A DNA stretch of 64,000 nucleotides from the NCBI RefSeq assembly GCF_051200825.1, contig NZ_CP195158.1, positions 1,178,001-1,242,000 of the forward strand, written 5' to 3'. Below, in pieces: positions 17,440-26,537 of this stretch; the stretch's first letter is position 1, and each line of letters starts with the position of its first letter. The notes below the pieces were generated by a model, which did not search any database, was not told the DNA's origin, and saw nothing but the letters and a program-made list of their open reading frames with translations. The position numbers and the translations under genes are program-made. The stretch is from Formosa sp030427735 (lineage in GTDB: Bacteria > Bacteroidota > Bacteroidia > Flavobacteriales > Flavobacteriaceae).

Positions 17440-17973
17440 ATGAAAAGCAGAATTCTTATTATTAGTTTATTGTTATTAAGTAGCATAATTTCATCTTGTT
17501 CTTCAGATGATGGTTTTAATTATCAAAGTGATTTTGAAAATAGCCGAAATGCTTGGTTGAATTTTAAATCATCATCAAATAATTCATATAAATATACCGT
17601 AAATGGAGGTTCAGTTTTTACTACTTATGGTTGGGAGACTACTATTACAGTGTCTAAAGGCGTAATAATTGGACGTGCTTTTAGATACACAAATGGGGCA
17701 GAAGATTTTATTCCAGTAGACCAATTGGAATGGACTGAAAATGAAAATGAAATCAACAGTCTCGAGCATGAGCATACAAGCGCATTTACCGCTGTAACCT
17801 TAGATGCTATATATATCAAAGCTGAATACGAATGGTTAATAAAGAGGGATAATGCAAATTCGGTTTTTAAAAGTGATAACGATGGGATGATTTCAGCTTG
17901 TGGATATTATTTTAATGATTGTCAAGATGATTGTTTCCATGGGGTGCATATTAAAACTATAGAAACCCTTTGA
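17440..17973 (+). CDS. DUF6174-like lipoprotein
   Basis: A 177-residue lipoprotein with lipobox ISSC (Cys about 20) followed by SSDDG. The body pattern (W..FK..S.NSYKYTV, then ETTITVSKGVIIGRAF) resembles DUF6174, a small secreted domain of unknown function. A cysteine cluster near the end (CGYYFNDCQDDC) is unusual. It follows 16805-17275 with a 164-bp gap that shows no clear signal. Confidence 0.55.
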   Translation: MKSRILIISLLLLSSIISSCSSDDGFNYQSDFENSRNAWLNFKSSSNNSYKYTVNGGSVFTTYGWETTITVSKGVIIGRAFRYTNGAEDFIPVDQLEWTENENEINSLEHEHTSAFTAVTLDAIYIKAEYEWLIKRDNANSVFKSDNDGMISACGYYFNDCQDDCFHGVHIKTIETL

Positions 17974-17980
17974 AATTCCG

Positions 17981-18099
17981 GATGGGTAAAACATTTGAAA
18001 ATTTAAGTAATCCTGCTATAGGTAAGAAATTTTTGGAAGACGGTAAAAATGATGTTTTAATAGGAAACACATGTAATGAAGCGTCTCTCTATATATAAA
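17981..18099 (+). pseudogene. Possible coding remnant before the amidohydrolase
   Basis: An open stretch beginning just after the previous gene reads MGKTFENLSNPAIGKKFLED and ends GKNDVLIGNTCNEASLYI. The end loosely recalls a carboxylesterase-type strand (VLIG.T.NE.S.F). It has no ribosome-binding site that I can see and may be a fragment left by deletion. Confidence 0.2.
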
Positions 18100-18112
18100 T
18101 TTATTAAAGCCA

Positions 18113-19387
18113 ATGAAAAATATAGGCGTAATATTATTGCTTCTATCAGCTATGTTTGCAGCAGTTTCTTGTAAAGAGAAGGAGACGATTGATTTATTAA
18201 TTAGTAACACTAGCATAATTTCTGTTGAGAATGAAGCTATTGAAGAGAATAAAGATATTTTAATCAAAGAAGGGAAGATCTTCGGTATTAGTAATCATAA
18301 AAAAAGTTATAATGCTTATACCATAAAAGAAAAAATTAATGCAGAAGGTAAATTTGTAATGCCTTCTCTTATAGATATGCATGTGCATATTCCTGATGGT
18401 TTAAGCAAAACAATTTTACCAATGTATTTTGCAAATGGTATAAGCTTGGTTAGATCAATGCGGGCAGTGGATAGTTATTCAAAAATTAAAGAGGGGCTTT
18501 CAGATAAATATTACTATCCAAGTATTTATTTTTCATCACCTACAATAAGCAGAAAATTGGACTTTGATAGCGAGGAAGTAGATTCTCTCTTTTCAAAATA
18601 TGCGATAGATGGTTATGATTTCACAAAAATACTAAGTGTTAAAGATTCTACAGTATTTAAAAATATAGTTACGTCTGCTGAAAAGTATAATATAGAATTA
18701 GCAGGACATTATCTCCCTAATATTCCTAAGAGTTTGTTTTATAAGGCTAATTATAAAACAGTTGAACATTTGGGTGGATTTATACACAATGATTCTTTGG
18801 ATTTATCTTCATTAAAGGAATTTATAACTAGAAATATATATATGTGCCCTACCTTAAATTGGTATTATATTTCGGATAAAATTATAGAGGAAAATCAAAT
18901 TTTAAATAAAGAAGAGTATAGTAGATTTATACCAAATAATATTCTTGAAATTTGGAAAGAACGATATATTTCAAAAAATAAAAATGTGACAGATTATACC
19001 AATAGAATAAAAGCAGTAGAGAATATAAATGCCGTAGCCCCAGAGCTTATTATAGCTGGCGGTGACTCTAACATCTATATTGTACCAGGCTTTGGTCTGT
19101 ATGATGAGCTTAATCGTCTAGAAGATGCAGGGTTATCTCCTTTTCAAATATTAAAAACAGCAACGGTAAATTCTGCAAAGTGTTTAAATATATTTGATAA
19201 AACAGGATCAGTCGATATAGGTAAAGAAGCAAGTTTGTTGATTCTAAATGAAAACCCAATAATGAACTTGTCTTCGCTAAAGAACATCTACGGGATTTTT
19301 TATAAAAATAGGTATTCAGATAGAACAACTTTAGATTTAATTTTAAAAAAGTCAATAAGTGAATTGAAAAAGACCGACAGATGGTAA
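18113..19387 (+). CDS. Exported amidohydrolase-family lipoprotein
   Basis: A 424-residue metal-dependent hydrolase of the imidazolonepropionase/prolidase-like amidohydrolase group. A signal peptide ends in AVSC (Cys about 20). The metal motif is DMHVH at about 88-92; later metal ligands are likely the His in LAGHY (about 202), the His in VEHLGG (about 221) and the Asp in IAGGDSN (about 317). The C-terminal SVDIGKEASLLILNENPI strand is the standard small beta-domain. Members cleave cyclic amides or dipeptides; the substrate here is unknown. It follows the lipoprotein genes in the same direction. Confidence 0.85.
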   Translation: MKNIGVILLLLSAMFAAVSCKEKETIDLLISNTSIISVENEAIEENKDILIKEGKIFGISNHKKSYNAYTIKEKINAEGKFVMPSLIDMHVHIPDGLSKTILPMYFANGISLVRSMRAVDSYSKIKEGLSDKYYYPSIYFSSPTISRKLDFDSEEVDSLFSKYAIDGYDFTKILSVKDSTVFKNIVTSAEKYNIELAGHYLPNIPKSLFYKANYKTVEHLGGFIHNDSLDLSSLKEFITRNIYMCPTLNWYYISDKIIEENQILNKEEYSRFIPNNILEIWKERYISKNKNVTDYTNRIKAVENINAVAPELIIAGGDSNIYIVPGFGLYDELNRLEDAGLSPFQILKTATVNSAKCLNIFDKTGSVDIGKEASLLILNENPIMNLSSLKNIYGIFYKNRYSDRTTLDLILKKSISELKKTDRW

Positions 19388-19449
19388 ACAATTATAGAAT
19401 CTTAACTTATCTAATTTTTTAAGAAATCATTAAAAAAGTAAACCAAGCT

Positions 19450-19995
19450 ATGAAAAAATTATTATTAATTTTAACAGTCTTAACAACATTATACTCGTGT
19501 AGTGAAGATGATGATCAACCAACAAATCCTATCGACCAATTACCTCCTGTCACCCAAACAGGCGAACAAACTTTTGGTTGCTTAATTAATGGTGAACCAT
19601 TTGTGCCTCCAGTATTTGGTCGTAATGCGCCAAAGGCGTTTTATCAGCTTGTAGATGGTGCTTATTTTTTAGGAATTTCTGCATCAATTAATTCCAGTCC
19701 ATTAAAAAGTTTAGGTATTGGTGCTGATGCAATTTCAATCAAGGAGAATATGTCTTATACATTCACGCAGGAGGATAAGGATAATCCAGCCTTTTATGCT
19801 AGATATCTTTTAGGTGGAGGGATAAATGCGGAATATACAACTACAATAGTTCATAGTGGCATAATTAATATATCAAAATTCGATGAAGATAATTTTATTA
19901 TATCTGGAACATTTGAATTTGAAGCAGAAGAAATTAATACAGGAGAAATAATTCAAGTTTCGGAAGGTCGATTCGATCTTAACTATACCAACTAA
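19450..19995 (+). CDS. DUF6252-like lipoprotein, array member 1
   Basis: A 181-residue lipoprotein with lipobox YSC followed by SEDDDQPTNP. The body runs from QTFGCLINGEPFVPP to the closing IISGTFEFEAEEIN and RFDLNYTN, the pattern of DUF6252. Its leader (MKKLLLILTVLTTLYSC) differs from that of the next four genes, but the first part of its body is nearly identical to that of array member 2. It heads the five-gene array. Confidence 0.7.
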   Translation: MKKLLLILTVLTTLYSCSEDDDQPTNPIDQLPPVTQTGEQTFGCLINGEPFVPPVFGRNAPKAFYQLVDGAYFLGISASINSSPLKSLGIGADAISIKENMSYTFTQEDKDNPAFYARYLLGGGINAEYTTTIVHSGIINISKFDEDNFIISGTFEFEAEEINTGEIIQVSEGRFDLNYTN

Positions 19996-20001
19996 ACTAT
20001 T

Positions 20002-20544
20002 ATGAAGCATTATATTTTATACCTATTGTTGGGTTTGAGCTTAGCAGGCTGTTGTAACGACGACGACCAACCCGAAAACCCTAAAGAACAATTACCACCT
20101 GCTACGCAAACCGGCGAACAAACTTTTGGTTGCTTAATTAATGGCGAACCATTTGTGCCACCAATATTTGGTCGTAATGCGCCTAAGGCGTTTTATCAAT
20201 TTGTAGATGGGGCTTATACCTTGAATATTAGTGGTAGCAATGGAGGAGGTTCTACTTTGCAATCAATTTCCATTGGTGCTATTGATACTCCTTTTATAAT
20301 AGAAGAAACCACTTATGCTTTATACGAGGAAAGTGAAGGGAAATATTATGGTAAATATAATATAGGAGGAGGAATCACTTATAGTGGAACTTCATCCGAG
20401 GAACTCCCAGGCACATTAACCATAACAAACTTCGACCCAAAGAACTTTATTATTTCAGGAACGTTTGAGTTTACAGTTTTAGATGATGACGGCAACGAAA
20501 TCAATATTACCGATGGCCGTTTCGATATGAATTATACCAATTAA
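20002..20544 (+). CDS. DUF6252-like lipoprotein, array member 2
   Basis: A 180-residue lipoprotein starting MKHYILYLLLGLSLAGCC, then NDDDQPENP. The first 80 bases are identical to those of member 3, while the next part of the body (GEQTFGCLINGEPFVPPIFG) follows member 1. It is therefore a mosaic of the two types. It starts six bases after member 1 ends. Confidence 0.72.
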   Translation: MKHYILYLLLGLSLAGCCNDDDQPENPKEQLPPATQTGEQTFGCLINGEPFVPPIFGRNAPKAFYQFVDGAYTLNISGSNGGGSTLQSISIGAIDTPFIIEETTYALYEESEGKYYGKYNIGGGITYSGTSSEELPGTLTITNFDPKNFIISGTFEFTVLDDDGNEINITDGRFDMNYTN

Positions 20545-20550
20545 ACTTTT

Positions 20551-21120
20551 ATGAAGCATTATATTTTATACCTATTGTTGGGTTTGAGCTTAGCAGGCTG
20601 TTGTAACGACGACGACCAACCCGAAAACCCATTAGACCAACTCCCACCAGCAACGCAAACTGGAGCCAACACTGCTGGCTGTTTGGTGGATGGTGAAGTT
20701 TTTTTACCTAATAACAAGAGTATGCAACCATTAATTTGTAACTACCTTGATGGAAAAGATTTTTCGATTGTGATATCAAGAAAAATTGATGGAATCACAT
20801 ATAAAATCTACATATATATAGGAGACACACAATTAGAAGTTGGTCAAACTTATGAACTTCGGGAGGAGATAGATGGAACCTCAAAATTTGGATGGTACTA
20901 TATTCAATATCCACTTCCTGATTTATATACGTTTAATTATAAAACAAAATCAACAATAATAGGCGAATTAGTTATTACACATCACGATTTTGATAAGGCC
21001 ATATTGAGTGGTACCTTTTGGTTTGATGCTCAATTTAATAGTTCTGAATATTATAATGGAGAAGTTAATGAGAACAAAATTATTAAAGTCAGAGAGGGTC
21101 GTTTCGACATGGAATATTAA
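20551..21120 (+). CDS. DUF6252-like lipoprotein, array member 3
   Basis: A 189-residue lipoprotein with the same leader as member 2 but a different body: ANTAGCLVDGEVFLPNN, then a diverged middle and the family ending SGTFWFDAQ and GRFDMEY. An insertion rich in Asn and Tyr precedes the ending. It starts six bases after member 2. Confidence 0.72.
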   Translation: MKHYILYLLLGLSLAGCCNDDDQPENPLDQLPPATQTGANTAGCLVDGEVFLPNNKSMQPLICNYLDGKDFSIVISRKIDGITYKIYIYIGDTQLEVGQTYELREEIDGTSKFGWYYIQYPLPDLYTFNYKTKSTIIGELVITHHDFDKAILSGTFWFDAQFNSSEYYNGEVNENKIIKVREGRFDMEY

Positions 21121-21260
21121 AGAATATATAAAACCTAAAATTCAAAAACAAATTCCCTATGATAAAGCGCAAAGCAGAAAAGACTATTTACTAGGTAAAC
21201 AGTCTTTTCAAGAATTCAAATTAAACAATATCTCACAATTATTTATTCTCAAACAAAATT

Positions 21261-21788
21261 ATGAAGCATTATATTTTATACCTATTGTTGAGTTTATCCT
21301 TTACAGCCTGTTGTAACGACGACGACCAACCCGAAACCCCTATAGACCAATTACCTCCTGCCACCCAAACTGGAGCCAATACTGCTGGTTGTTTGGTGGA
21401 TGGTGAAGCTATATACTCAAAAGGACGAAATTTAACATTTCAATTATTTTATAATGATGGAGAAGATTTTGGTCTTTTAGTAAGTAATGAGAAAAATAAT
21501 ATAGACAGGGTTATTCATGTAGCGTCATATAATGAGTCTATGGAAGTAGGTCAAGTTTACCAACTTGTTGGTTATGGTATAGATTCAAAATTTGGGGAGT
21601 ATGTTATTCAATATCCAGATTTTACAAATAAAGAATATCAAACAACTTCAATTGTTACAGGAGAATTAATTATCACCCATCACGATTTTGACAATGCCAT
21701 TATTAGTGGCACGTTTTGGTTTGATGCCATTGATAGCAAGGGTAATGTTGTGCAAATTAGGGAAGGGCGATTTGATGGAGAGTATTGA
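21261..21788 (+). CDS. DUF6252-like lipoprotein, array member 4
   Basis: A 175-residue lipoprotein (leader MKHYILYLLLSLSFTACC, then NDDDQPETP). Its start lies exactly 720 bases before that of member 5. Flanks and both ends of the gene are nearly identical to member 5; the middle (about residues 55-115) is diverged. A 140-bp spacer separates it from member 3. Confidence 0.75.
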   Translation: MKHYILYLLLSLSFTACCNDDDQPETPIDQLPPATQTGANTAGCLVDGEAIYSKGRNLTFQLFYNDGEDFGLLVSNEKNNIDRVIHVASYNESMEVGQVYQLVGYGIDSKFGEYVIQYPDFTNKEYQTTSIVTGELIITHHDFDNAIISGTFWFDAIDSKGNVVQIREGRFDGEY

Positions 21789-21980
21789 TAACATTATAAA
21801 GGTTAAGTCTAACAGGAAATTCAGAAACAAATTTCCCATGATAACATAAAGTCACAAAACAGGAAAGACCATTTACCAAGTTTTAAGAAAACTTCATCAC
21901 TTAGGAATATTCGTAAACAGTGCGAATTCAGGAATTCAAATTAAACAATATCTCACAATTATTTAATCTCAAACAAAATT

Positions 21981-22511
21981 ATGAAGCATTATATTTTATA
22001 CCTATTGTTGAGTTTATCCTTAACAGCCTGTTGTAACGACGACGATCAACCCGAAACCCCTATAGACCAATTACCCCCTGCCACCCAAACGGGAGCCAAT
22101 ACTGCTGGTTGTTTGGTGGATGGTGAAGCCATATTTCCGAAGGGATCAGGGCTAATTTTTCATTTATTCTATACCGACGGTTTAAATTTTGGATTGGGTA
22201 TAGGTAATGAGAAAGCAAATGTTGACAGAATAATCAATATAGCTTCTTTGAACGAAAATCTTCAAGAGGGGCAAACTTATCAGCTAAGTCAACATGAAGC
22301 AAACGGTAAATATGCTTCATATTCCATTGGTGCCACCCCTCCTCCTAGAGAAAATTTTTTTGAAACAACTTCTACTATTACTGGAGAATTGACTATCACC
22401 CATCATGATTTCGATAAGGCCATTATTAGTGGCACGTTTTGGTTTGATGCCATTGATAGCAAGGGTAATGTTGTGCAAATTAGGGAAGGGCGATTTGATG
22501 GAGAATATTAA
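21981..22511 (+). CDS. DUF6252-like lipoprotein, array member 5
   Basis: A 176-residue lipoprotein, the last of the array, with leader MKHYILYLLLSLSLTACC. The first 50 and last 40 codons are almost identical to member 4, with a different centre (KGSGLIFHLFYTDGLNFGLG). No obvious terminator follows; the gap to the convergent traN gene is about 215 bp. Confidence 0.75.
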   Translation: MKHYILYLLLSLSLTACCNDDDQPETPIDQLPPATQTGANTAGCLVDGEAIFPKGSGLIFHLFYTDGLNFGLGIGNEKANVDRIINIASLNENLQEGQTYQLSQHEANGKYASYSIGATPPPRENFFETTSTITGELTITHHDFDKAIISGTFWFDAIDSKGNVVQIREGRFDGEY

Positions 22512-22727
22512 TAACATTATAAAGTTTAAGTCTAACATAAAATTCAGAAACAAATTTGCATGAAAACATAAAGCCACAAAACAGGAAAAACCATTTACCA
22601 AGTTTTAAGAGAACGTCATCTTTTAGGAATATTTGTAAACAGTGCGAACTCAAGAATACATTTGATTCTACCTCAAATGTGTTTTAATATGTTTTTAGTT
22701 GTTGTTGGTGTAAATAGTGGAGTACTG

Positions 22728-23549
22728 CTAATGAGGCTGATTGATGATTTTGTGATTTAATGCCAAAGTAAGATGGCGTTCTCCATGGGCCTCATTTAGA
22801 GTGATAAGTATCTCACGGGCTTTGGATATCGAGAATTTAGGAACTGCATAGACTACCCTTGCTTTTTTATGTTGCTTTAACATTTTCGGGAGTTGGTAGG
22901 TATATACGGGTTTTAATATGGATTTTTGCATGGAACTGTGTTGCCCACGTTTTTTAATGGTAATGGCTACTTCTAAATAATTAATGGTATAGTCTAATGT
23001 TGATGCATTATGTAGATCCAAAACAAAGTAAAGCACCCCTTGACGGTATACTATGTTTTGAAGGCTCATGGAGACATCGTATTTTTTTCTGGTTTTTATT
23101 GGGGCTTGGGATAAGGTGTTTATTAGTTCTTGACAAATCACGTCATAGATAGGAACCGATAAGGGGCGAAGGCTGTCTTTTGGTATGGGATCTGTTTTTG
23201 GGTAGGCATACCCTATGGCCGATGTCCCAGAAATGAAGTAATTATAGACCTTCAATTCCTTACAGTATTTTAAATAGTAAGCGTAGACCTCTCCTGATTG
23301 ACTGATCAATAGAAGGTTGCTATCCTTACCTGGGCTCGCTTGTAGTAAACCAAAATATTCGCTCTGCTCTCGATTGTAACTGAAAACAAAATGTTTAGAT
23401 CCCGTAATGCCTTGCTTTATGGGATGTTGAAAAAATAGTCCTACGGTCTGGTAATCGTTTGCAAAAATAGTATCCAAAGGTTTGGGGTGCTGTGCTTGAA
23501 GCATAGAGTAAAAGCTTAGGGCAAGGATAAGGATATAGCTACGTTTCAT
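22728..23549 (-). CDS. traN: Conjugative transposon protein TraN
   Basis: A 273-residue exported protein (signal peptide ends near MLQAQ) of the DUF4138/TraN family. It has the family stretches DTIFANDYQTVGLFFQHPI and GITGSKHFVFSYNRE, and a SLQNIVYRQGVLYFVLDLHN strand pair. TraN is the VirB9-like outer part of the Bacteroides-type transfer channel. It is the last tra gene present; traO, traP and traQ, which normally follow, are absent, and the cargo block begins here instead. It lies 20 bases after traM. Confidence 0.88.
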   Translation of the reverse strand: MKRSYILILALSFYSMLQAQHPKPLDTIFANDYQTVGLFFQHPIKQGITGSKHFVFSYNREQSEYFGLLQASPGKDSNLLLISQSGEVYAYYLKYCKELKVYNYFISGTSAIGYAYPKTDPIPKDSLRPLSVPIYDVICQELINTLSQAPIKTRKKYDVSMSLQNIVYRQGVLYFVLDLHNASTLDYTINYLEVAITIKKRGQHSSMQKSILKPVYTYQLPKMLKQHKKARVVYAVPKFSISKAREILITLNEAHGERHLTLALNHKIINQPH

Positions 23550-23569
23550 GAGATTTATGTTTAGCGTTA

Positions 23570-24496
23570 TTAATTCGGTTTTAAAATCAATTTGTAGTTG
23601 TTTACAATCTTAATTTTAAGATTGCGATTGGTGCGTTGAAATACGGTTTTAAGGCCACTTACCTGTGGGATTCCAGCGATATTAATGTCGTCTACAATGT
23701 CACCAAGAACTTCAGATTGCGCTTCAGCACGAAAACTGTGCTCTACATAAATGCCTTCATTACCATCGGTTAAGTCGAATGCTTTTAATCGTACAGGCTG
23801 GTGATTGATATTGAAAATATTCAATAAGGCCCGATTGGGTTTAAAGCTCACAAAACCATATACCGGTGTGTTTTTGGGGAAGACCTGATTATTAAAATGT
23901 ACAGGTTGCGCCAAACGCATACGTAAGCGTTGGTTGGCCTTTAGGGTTTGGTTTCCATCGACGACAACAATGATGGAGCTGTCCTTAGTCTTGTAAACAG
24001 GTAAAGTCTCGGGGTTTGAAGCGAAAAAAAGTTGGTGCTCCAAGCTTTGTTGTTGGGCTACTAATAGGAAATCAACCACAGCTTTAGCATCTGGGTTAAC
24101 AGCTAAAGTATCGGTAGTGGAAATTTTGGTTGCTATTTCTGGTGTCCTATAGGATTGTTTATCATAATCCAAAGCGCCCAAACGGAATATACTATCAATA
24201 ATATGGTCTTTGTTTTTGTCCAATAATTCATTATCGAAAAAACCAAAGGAATCCAATAGCTTTTCATCGTATATACTTGGGGCATTGGTCTGTTTGACTT
24301 CTTTTAATTGGTTAATGGCTTCCAATTTTGATGAAAAGGTTTCTTGTTCCTTTTCTAATTGTGGCAGTTCAGGTTGCAGTAATTGTGGAGTGTCCTCTGG
24401 TGCTTCCTGAAGAACCTGCCACGCATAAGCACCAATAAACAGAAGAACCAAGATGATAATGGTTATAAATACGAGTTTGGGTTTGGATGCTGTCAT
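23570..24496 (-). CDS. traM: Conjugative transposon protein TraM
   Basis: A 308-residue inner-membrane protein with one N-terminal membrane segment (FITIIILVLLFIGAYAW). A long polar linker follows, then a C-terminal VirB10-like domain at about 170-308 (LRMRLAQPVHFNNQVFPKNT, then PVYGFVSFKPNRALLNI). It spans the periplasm and links the inner channel to TraN. The family usually exceeds 400 residues; this one has a short linker. The start lies five bases after traK ends. Confidence 0.88.
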   Translation of the reverse strand: MTASKPKLVFITIIILVLLFIGAYAWQVLQEAPEDTPQLLQPELPQLEKEQETFSSKLEAINQLKEVKQTNAPSIYDEKLLDSFGFFDNELLDKNKDHIIDSIFRLGALDYDKQSYRTPEIATKISTTDTLAVNPDAKAVVDFLLVAQQQSLEHQLFFASNPETLPVYKTKDSSIIVVVDGNQTLKANQRLRMRLAQPVHFNNQVFPKNTPVYGFVSFKPNRALLNIFNINHQPVRLKAFDLTDGNEGIYVEHSFRAEAQSEVLGDIVDDINIAGIPQVSGLKTVFQRTNRNLKIKIVNNYKLILKPN

Positions 24497-24501
24497 AATA
24501 A

Positions 24502-25125
24502 TTAATTTTTTGGTGTGTCTGATGCCACTTTACGAAGTTGTTGTTCAAAATAATTGGTAATCAATAGGCCATGGGTATTGTGGGGAAAATGGCGATCGAC
24601 GTGTATCAATTGTCCTGTAGATTGTAATTCGTAAGTATCTACTACGGTTCCTCGGTTAATTTCAAAAACCGTTGTAGTCGTAAAACGGTAGGGGTCTTGC
24701 GTAAGATCCACCTGGGATTCGATGCTTACCACGTGTTGCACCAAGGAATATTGAATCAGACGGTTATAGACGCCGTCAGCGCGTTTTTGGCGGTACAGAT
24801 CATCCACCGAACTATTGCCCAGCCAGAGTGCCTTTTCAAGGTGGTTTTCGAAGTTACTGGCATCAATATTATAAAAATAACGATGGAACAAATCTAGGTG
24901 GGCTAGCACTTCAACCTCTAAATTCTCTCTTTGAGAGACCCATTTTAAAGGAATCACACTGCCATCTGTACTAATGGCGAAAGCATTGTTCAGGGATTTT
25001 TGATGCATATCGTAAACGACCCAAGCTGCACTAAGCGTGCTTATAAGTGCAAACCCTATGACGGCCAAAACAATGATGCGATTCAGTCTGAGAACGGTAT
25101 ATATATTTTTAATAGGAGTTTCCAT
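24502..25125 (-). CDS. traK: Conjugative transposon protein TraK
   Basis: A 207-residue inner-membrane protein of the TraK family, the VirB8-like assembly factor. It has an N-terminal membrane segment (IIVLAVIGFALISTLSAAWV), the conserved SLNNAFAISTDGSVIPL stretch, then HLDLFHRYFYNID and a C-terminal beta domain ending FEQQLRKV. It is adjacent to traJ with no gap. The traL gene usually found between traK and traM is missing. Confidence 0.9.
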   Translation of the reverse strand: METPIKNIYTVLRLNRIIVLAVIGFALISTLSAAWVVYDMHQKSLNNAFAISTDGSVIPLKWVSQRENLEVEVLAHLDLFHRYFYNIDASNFENHLEKALWLGNSSVDDLYRQKRADGVYNRLIQYSLVQHVVSIESQVDLTQDPYRFTTTTVFEINRGTVVDTYELQSTGQLIHVDRHFPHNTHGLLITNYFEQQLRKVASDTPKN

Positions 25126-25956
25126 TTAAGTAAAAAGTCTAAAGGTGAATGAAGTAGCGCGACGGTATAATTTGAATTTTAATAAAATGATGAAAGCAAT
25201 ACTGCCCAATTCCACCACTGGAGCAAACACTCGGTGACCAACGTCAGTGCCGAAAAGATTGCTCCAAAACGAGGCGTTCAGTTCGGTATAAATGGCATTG
25301 ATGAAAATATTGACCATAAAAAATGCGGGAACAAGCATGTAAACCGCAGCATATAATTTAAAAAAGGTATAGGCCAAAGTGCGGAATTTCTCAAATACTG
25401 CTAAACTAATGACCAGGGGAAAGAAAGCCTGCATAATGGCCAGTAAGAAATAGCGCTCTGCTAAAAACAAGGGATAGAGGAATAAATCCAAAATCCAGAG
25501 ACTAAGACTCAATATAAAAGCGAAAATTTTCCAGCCATACAGCGGAGTTACCAGTGCCTCATAGAGAACCGAAAGGGCTCGGCTGGCAGCCTCGACCACA
25601 TTAACATCTTCTTCCATTGGCAGTTCCTGTAGCTGTAGGGGCAGCAGAGCAGGAGCCGTATCTCGGTATTGGGTTTCTATGGCTACCAGAATACCGTCAA
25701 ACACCGATAATAATTGCGAAGAAAAGATAACTAGCAGTACCACTACAAAATTTTTGATCAAATCTGTAGGGGTCAAACCCCAAGAAACACCATCTTGGTT
25801 CGTAGCGCCCTCACTGTATTTTTTTATAATATTGACCAAAAAGAATACCACGGCCAAAGTTTTCATACCTGTAATGGTGTATTGCGAAAAATCACTGCCT
25901 TTAATGGTTTCAAAGATGGCATCCACGTATTCCAATCCAATTCCTAATAGTATCAT
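25126..25956 (-). CDS. traJ: Conjugative transposon protein TraJ
   Basis: A 276-residue polytopic membrane protein, the VirB6-like channel subunit. At least five hydrophobic segments are visible, including ITGMKTLAVVFFLVNIIKKY, NFVVVLLVIFSSQLLSVFDG and LAIMQAFFPLVISLAVFEKF. It is shorter than typical TraJ (about 330). It starts 11 bases after the upstream gene ends. Confidence 0.85.
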   Translation of the reverse strand: MILLGIGLEYVDAIFETIKGSDFSQYTITGMKTLAVVFFLVNIIKKYSEGATNQDGVSWGLTPTDLIKNFVVVLLVIFSSQLLSVFDGILVAIETQYRDTAPALLPLQLQELPMEEDVNVVEAASRALSVLYEALVTPLYGWKIFAFILSLSLWILDLFLYPLFLAERYFLLAIMQAFFPLVISLAVFEKFRTLAYTFFKLYAAVYMLVPAFFMVNIFINAIYTELNASFWSNLFGTDVGHRVFAPVVELGSIAFIILLKFKLYRRATSFTFRLFT

Positions 25957-25967
25957 GATTTTACGGT

Positions 25968-26537
25968 TTAATAGTTGGTATCACGATGGTTTACGAGATC
26001 CTGCATTTTCCGAAATGCAATAATGTCGCGGTAACGTTCTGTTTTTAACTGTAAATCAGAGACCATAGCTTTAGAGGCCTTTTCCCGCTCCTTTAAAATA
26101 GCCGTGCGTTCGCCATCGGTCATCTTAAGAAGGTCGCTGGATAGGATTTGGTCTATAAAGTCCAGATCATCCAAGGCTTGGTCTAAAATGGCATTAAAGG
26201 ATTGACTGATACGTTCCACCTCTTCAGGTTTTACATACGGCGAGTCCAGGATATTCCGGAGATCATCACGTACCATATTGAACAGGCGCTGGTTGTTTTC
26301 AGTCAGGGCTTTTACCGCCTTGAGCTGTTTTACAATAGCATTGACCTTTTCGATGTTTTCCTTTTGGTCTTTTAAAAAATTGACCGTTTGGATGAGCTGG
26401 GAGGTTTGTTTCGCAGACTCGATTAAGGACTTTGCTAGACTGATGAAGTTGGTGTTGTCGTACACGGGCATGCCCTGGGCAAAGCAATGGTGCTGTATGT
26501 TAAGCACAAGTACTAAAGTTAAGAGTAAAGGTTTCAT
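25968..26537 (-). CDS. TraI/TrbJ-like conjugation protein
   Basis: A 189-residue exported protein with a signal peptide ending near CFAQG (about residue 21). The remainder is helical and coiled (SLIESAKQTSQLIQTVNFLK, then DQKENIEKVNAIVKQLKAV), as in the VirB5/TrbJ-type proteins called TraI in Bacteroides elements. These probably sit at the pilus tip or guide assembly. It overlaps the end of the TraG ATPase gene by four bases, which fixes its place in the operon. Confidence 0.7.
   Translation of the reverse strand: MKPLLLTLVLVLNIQHHCFAQGMPVYDNTNFISLAKSLIESAKQTSQLIQTVNFLKDQKENIEKVNAIVKQLKAVKALTENNQRLFNMVRDDLRNILDSPYVKPEEVERISQSFNAILDQALDDLDFIDQILSSDLLKMTDGERTAILKEREKASKAMVSDLQLKTERYRDIIAFRKMQDLVNHRDTNY

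Larger units (their letters stand above)
21220..22660 (+). repeat. Tandem 720-bp gene-plus-spacer duplication
   Basis: Two consecutive units of 720 bp each hold a DUF6252-like gene and its spacer. The spacer after each gene starts with taacattataaag and contains the shared stretch CCATTTACCAAGTTTTAAGA. The spacer before each gene shares AATATCTCACAATTATTTA followed by CTCAAACAAAATT before the ATG. Similarity runs beyond the last gene to about 22660, then stops. Confidence 0.75.

Noticed and set aside
21008..21316. 102-residue ORF between lipoprotein array members 3 and 4
   Set aside because: It overlaps both genes in another frame and has no signal peptide; it is a shadow.
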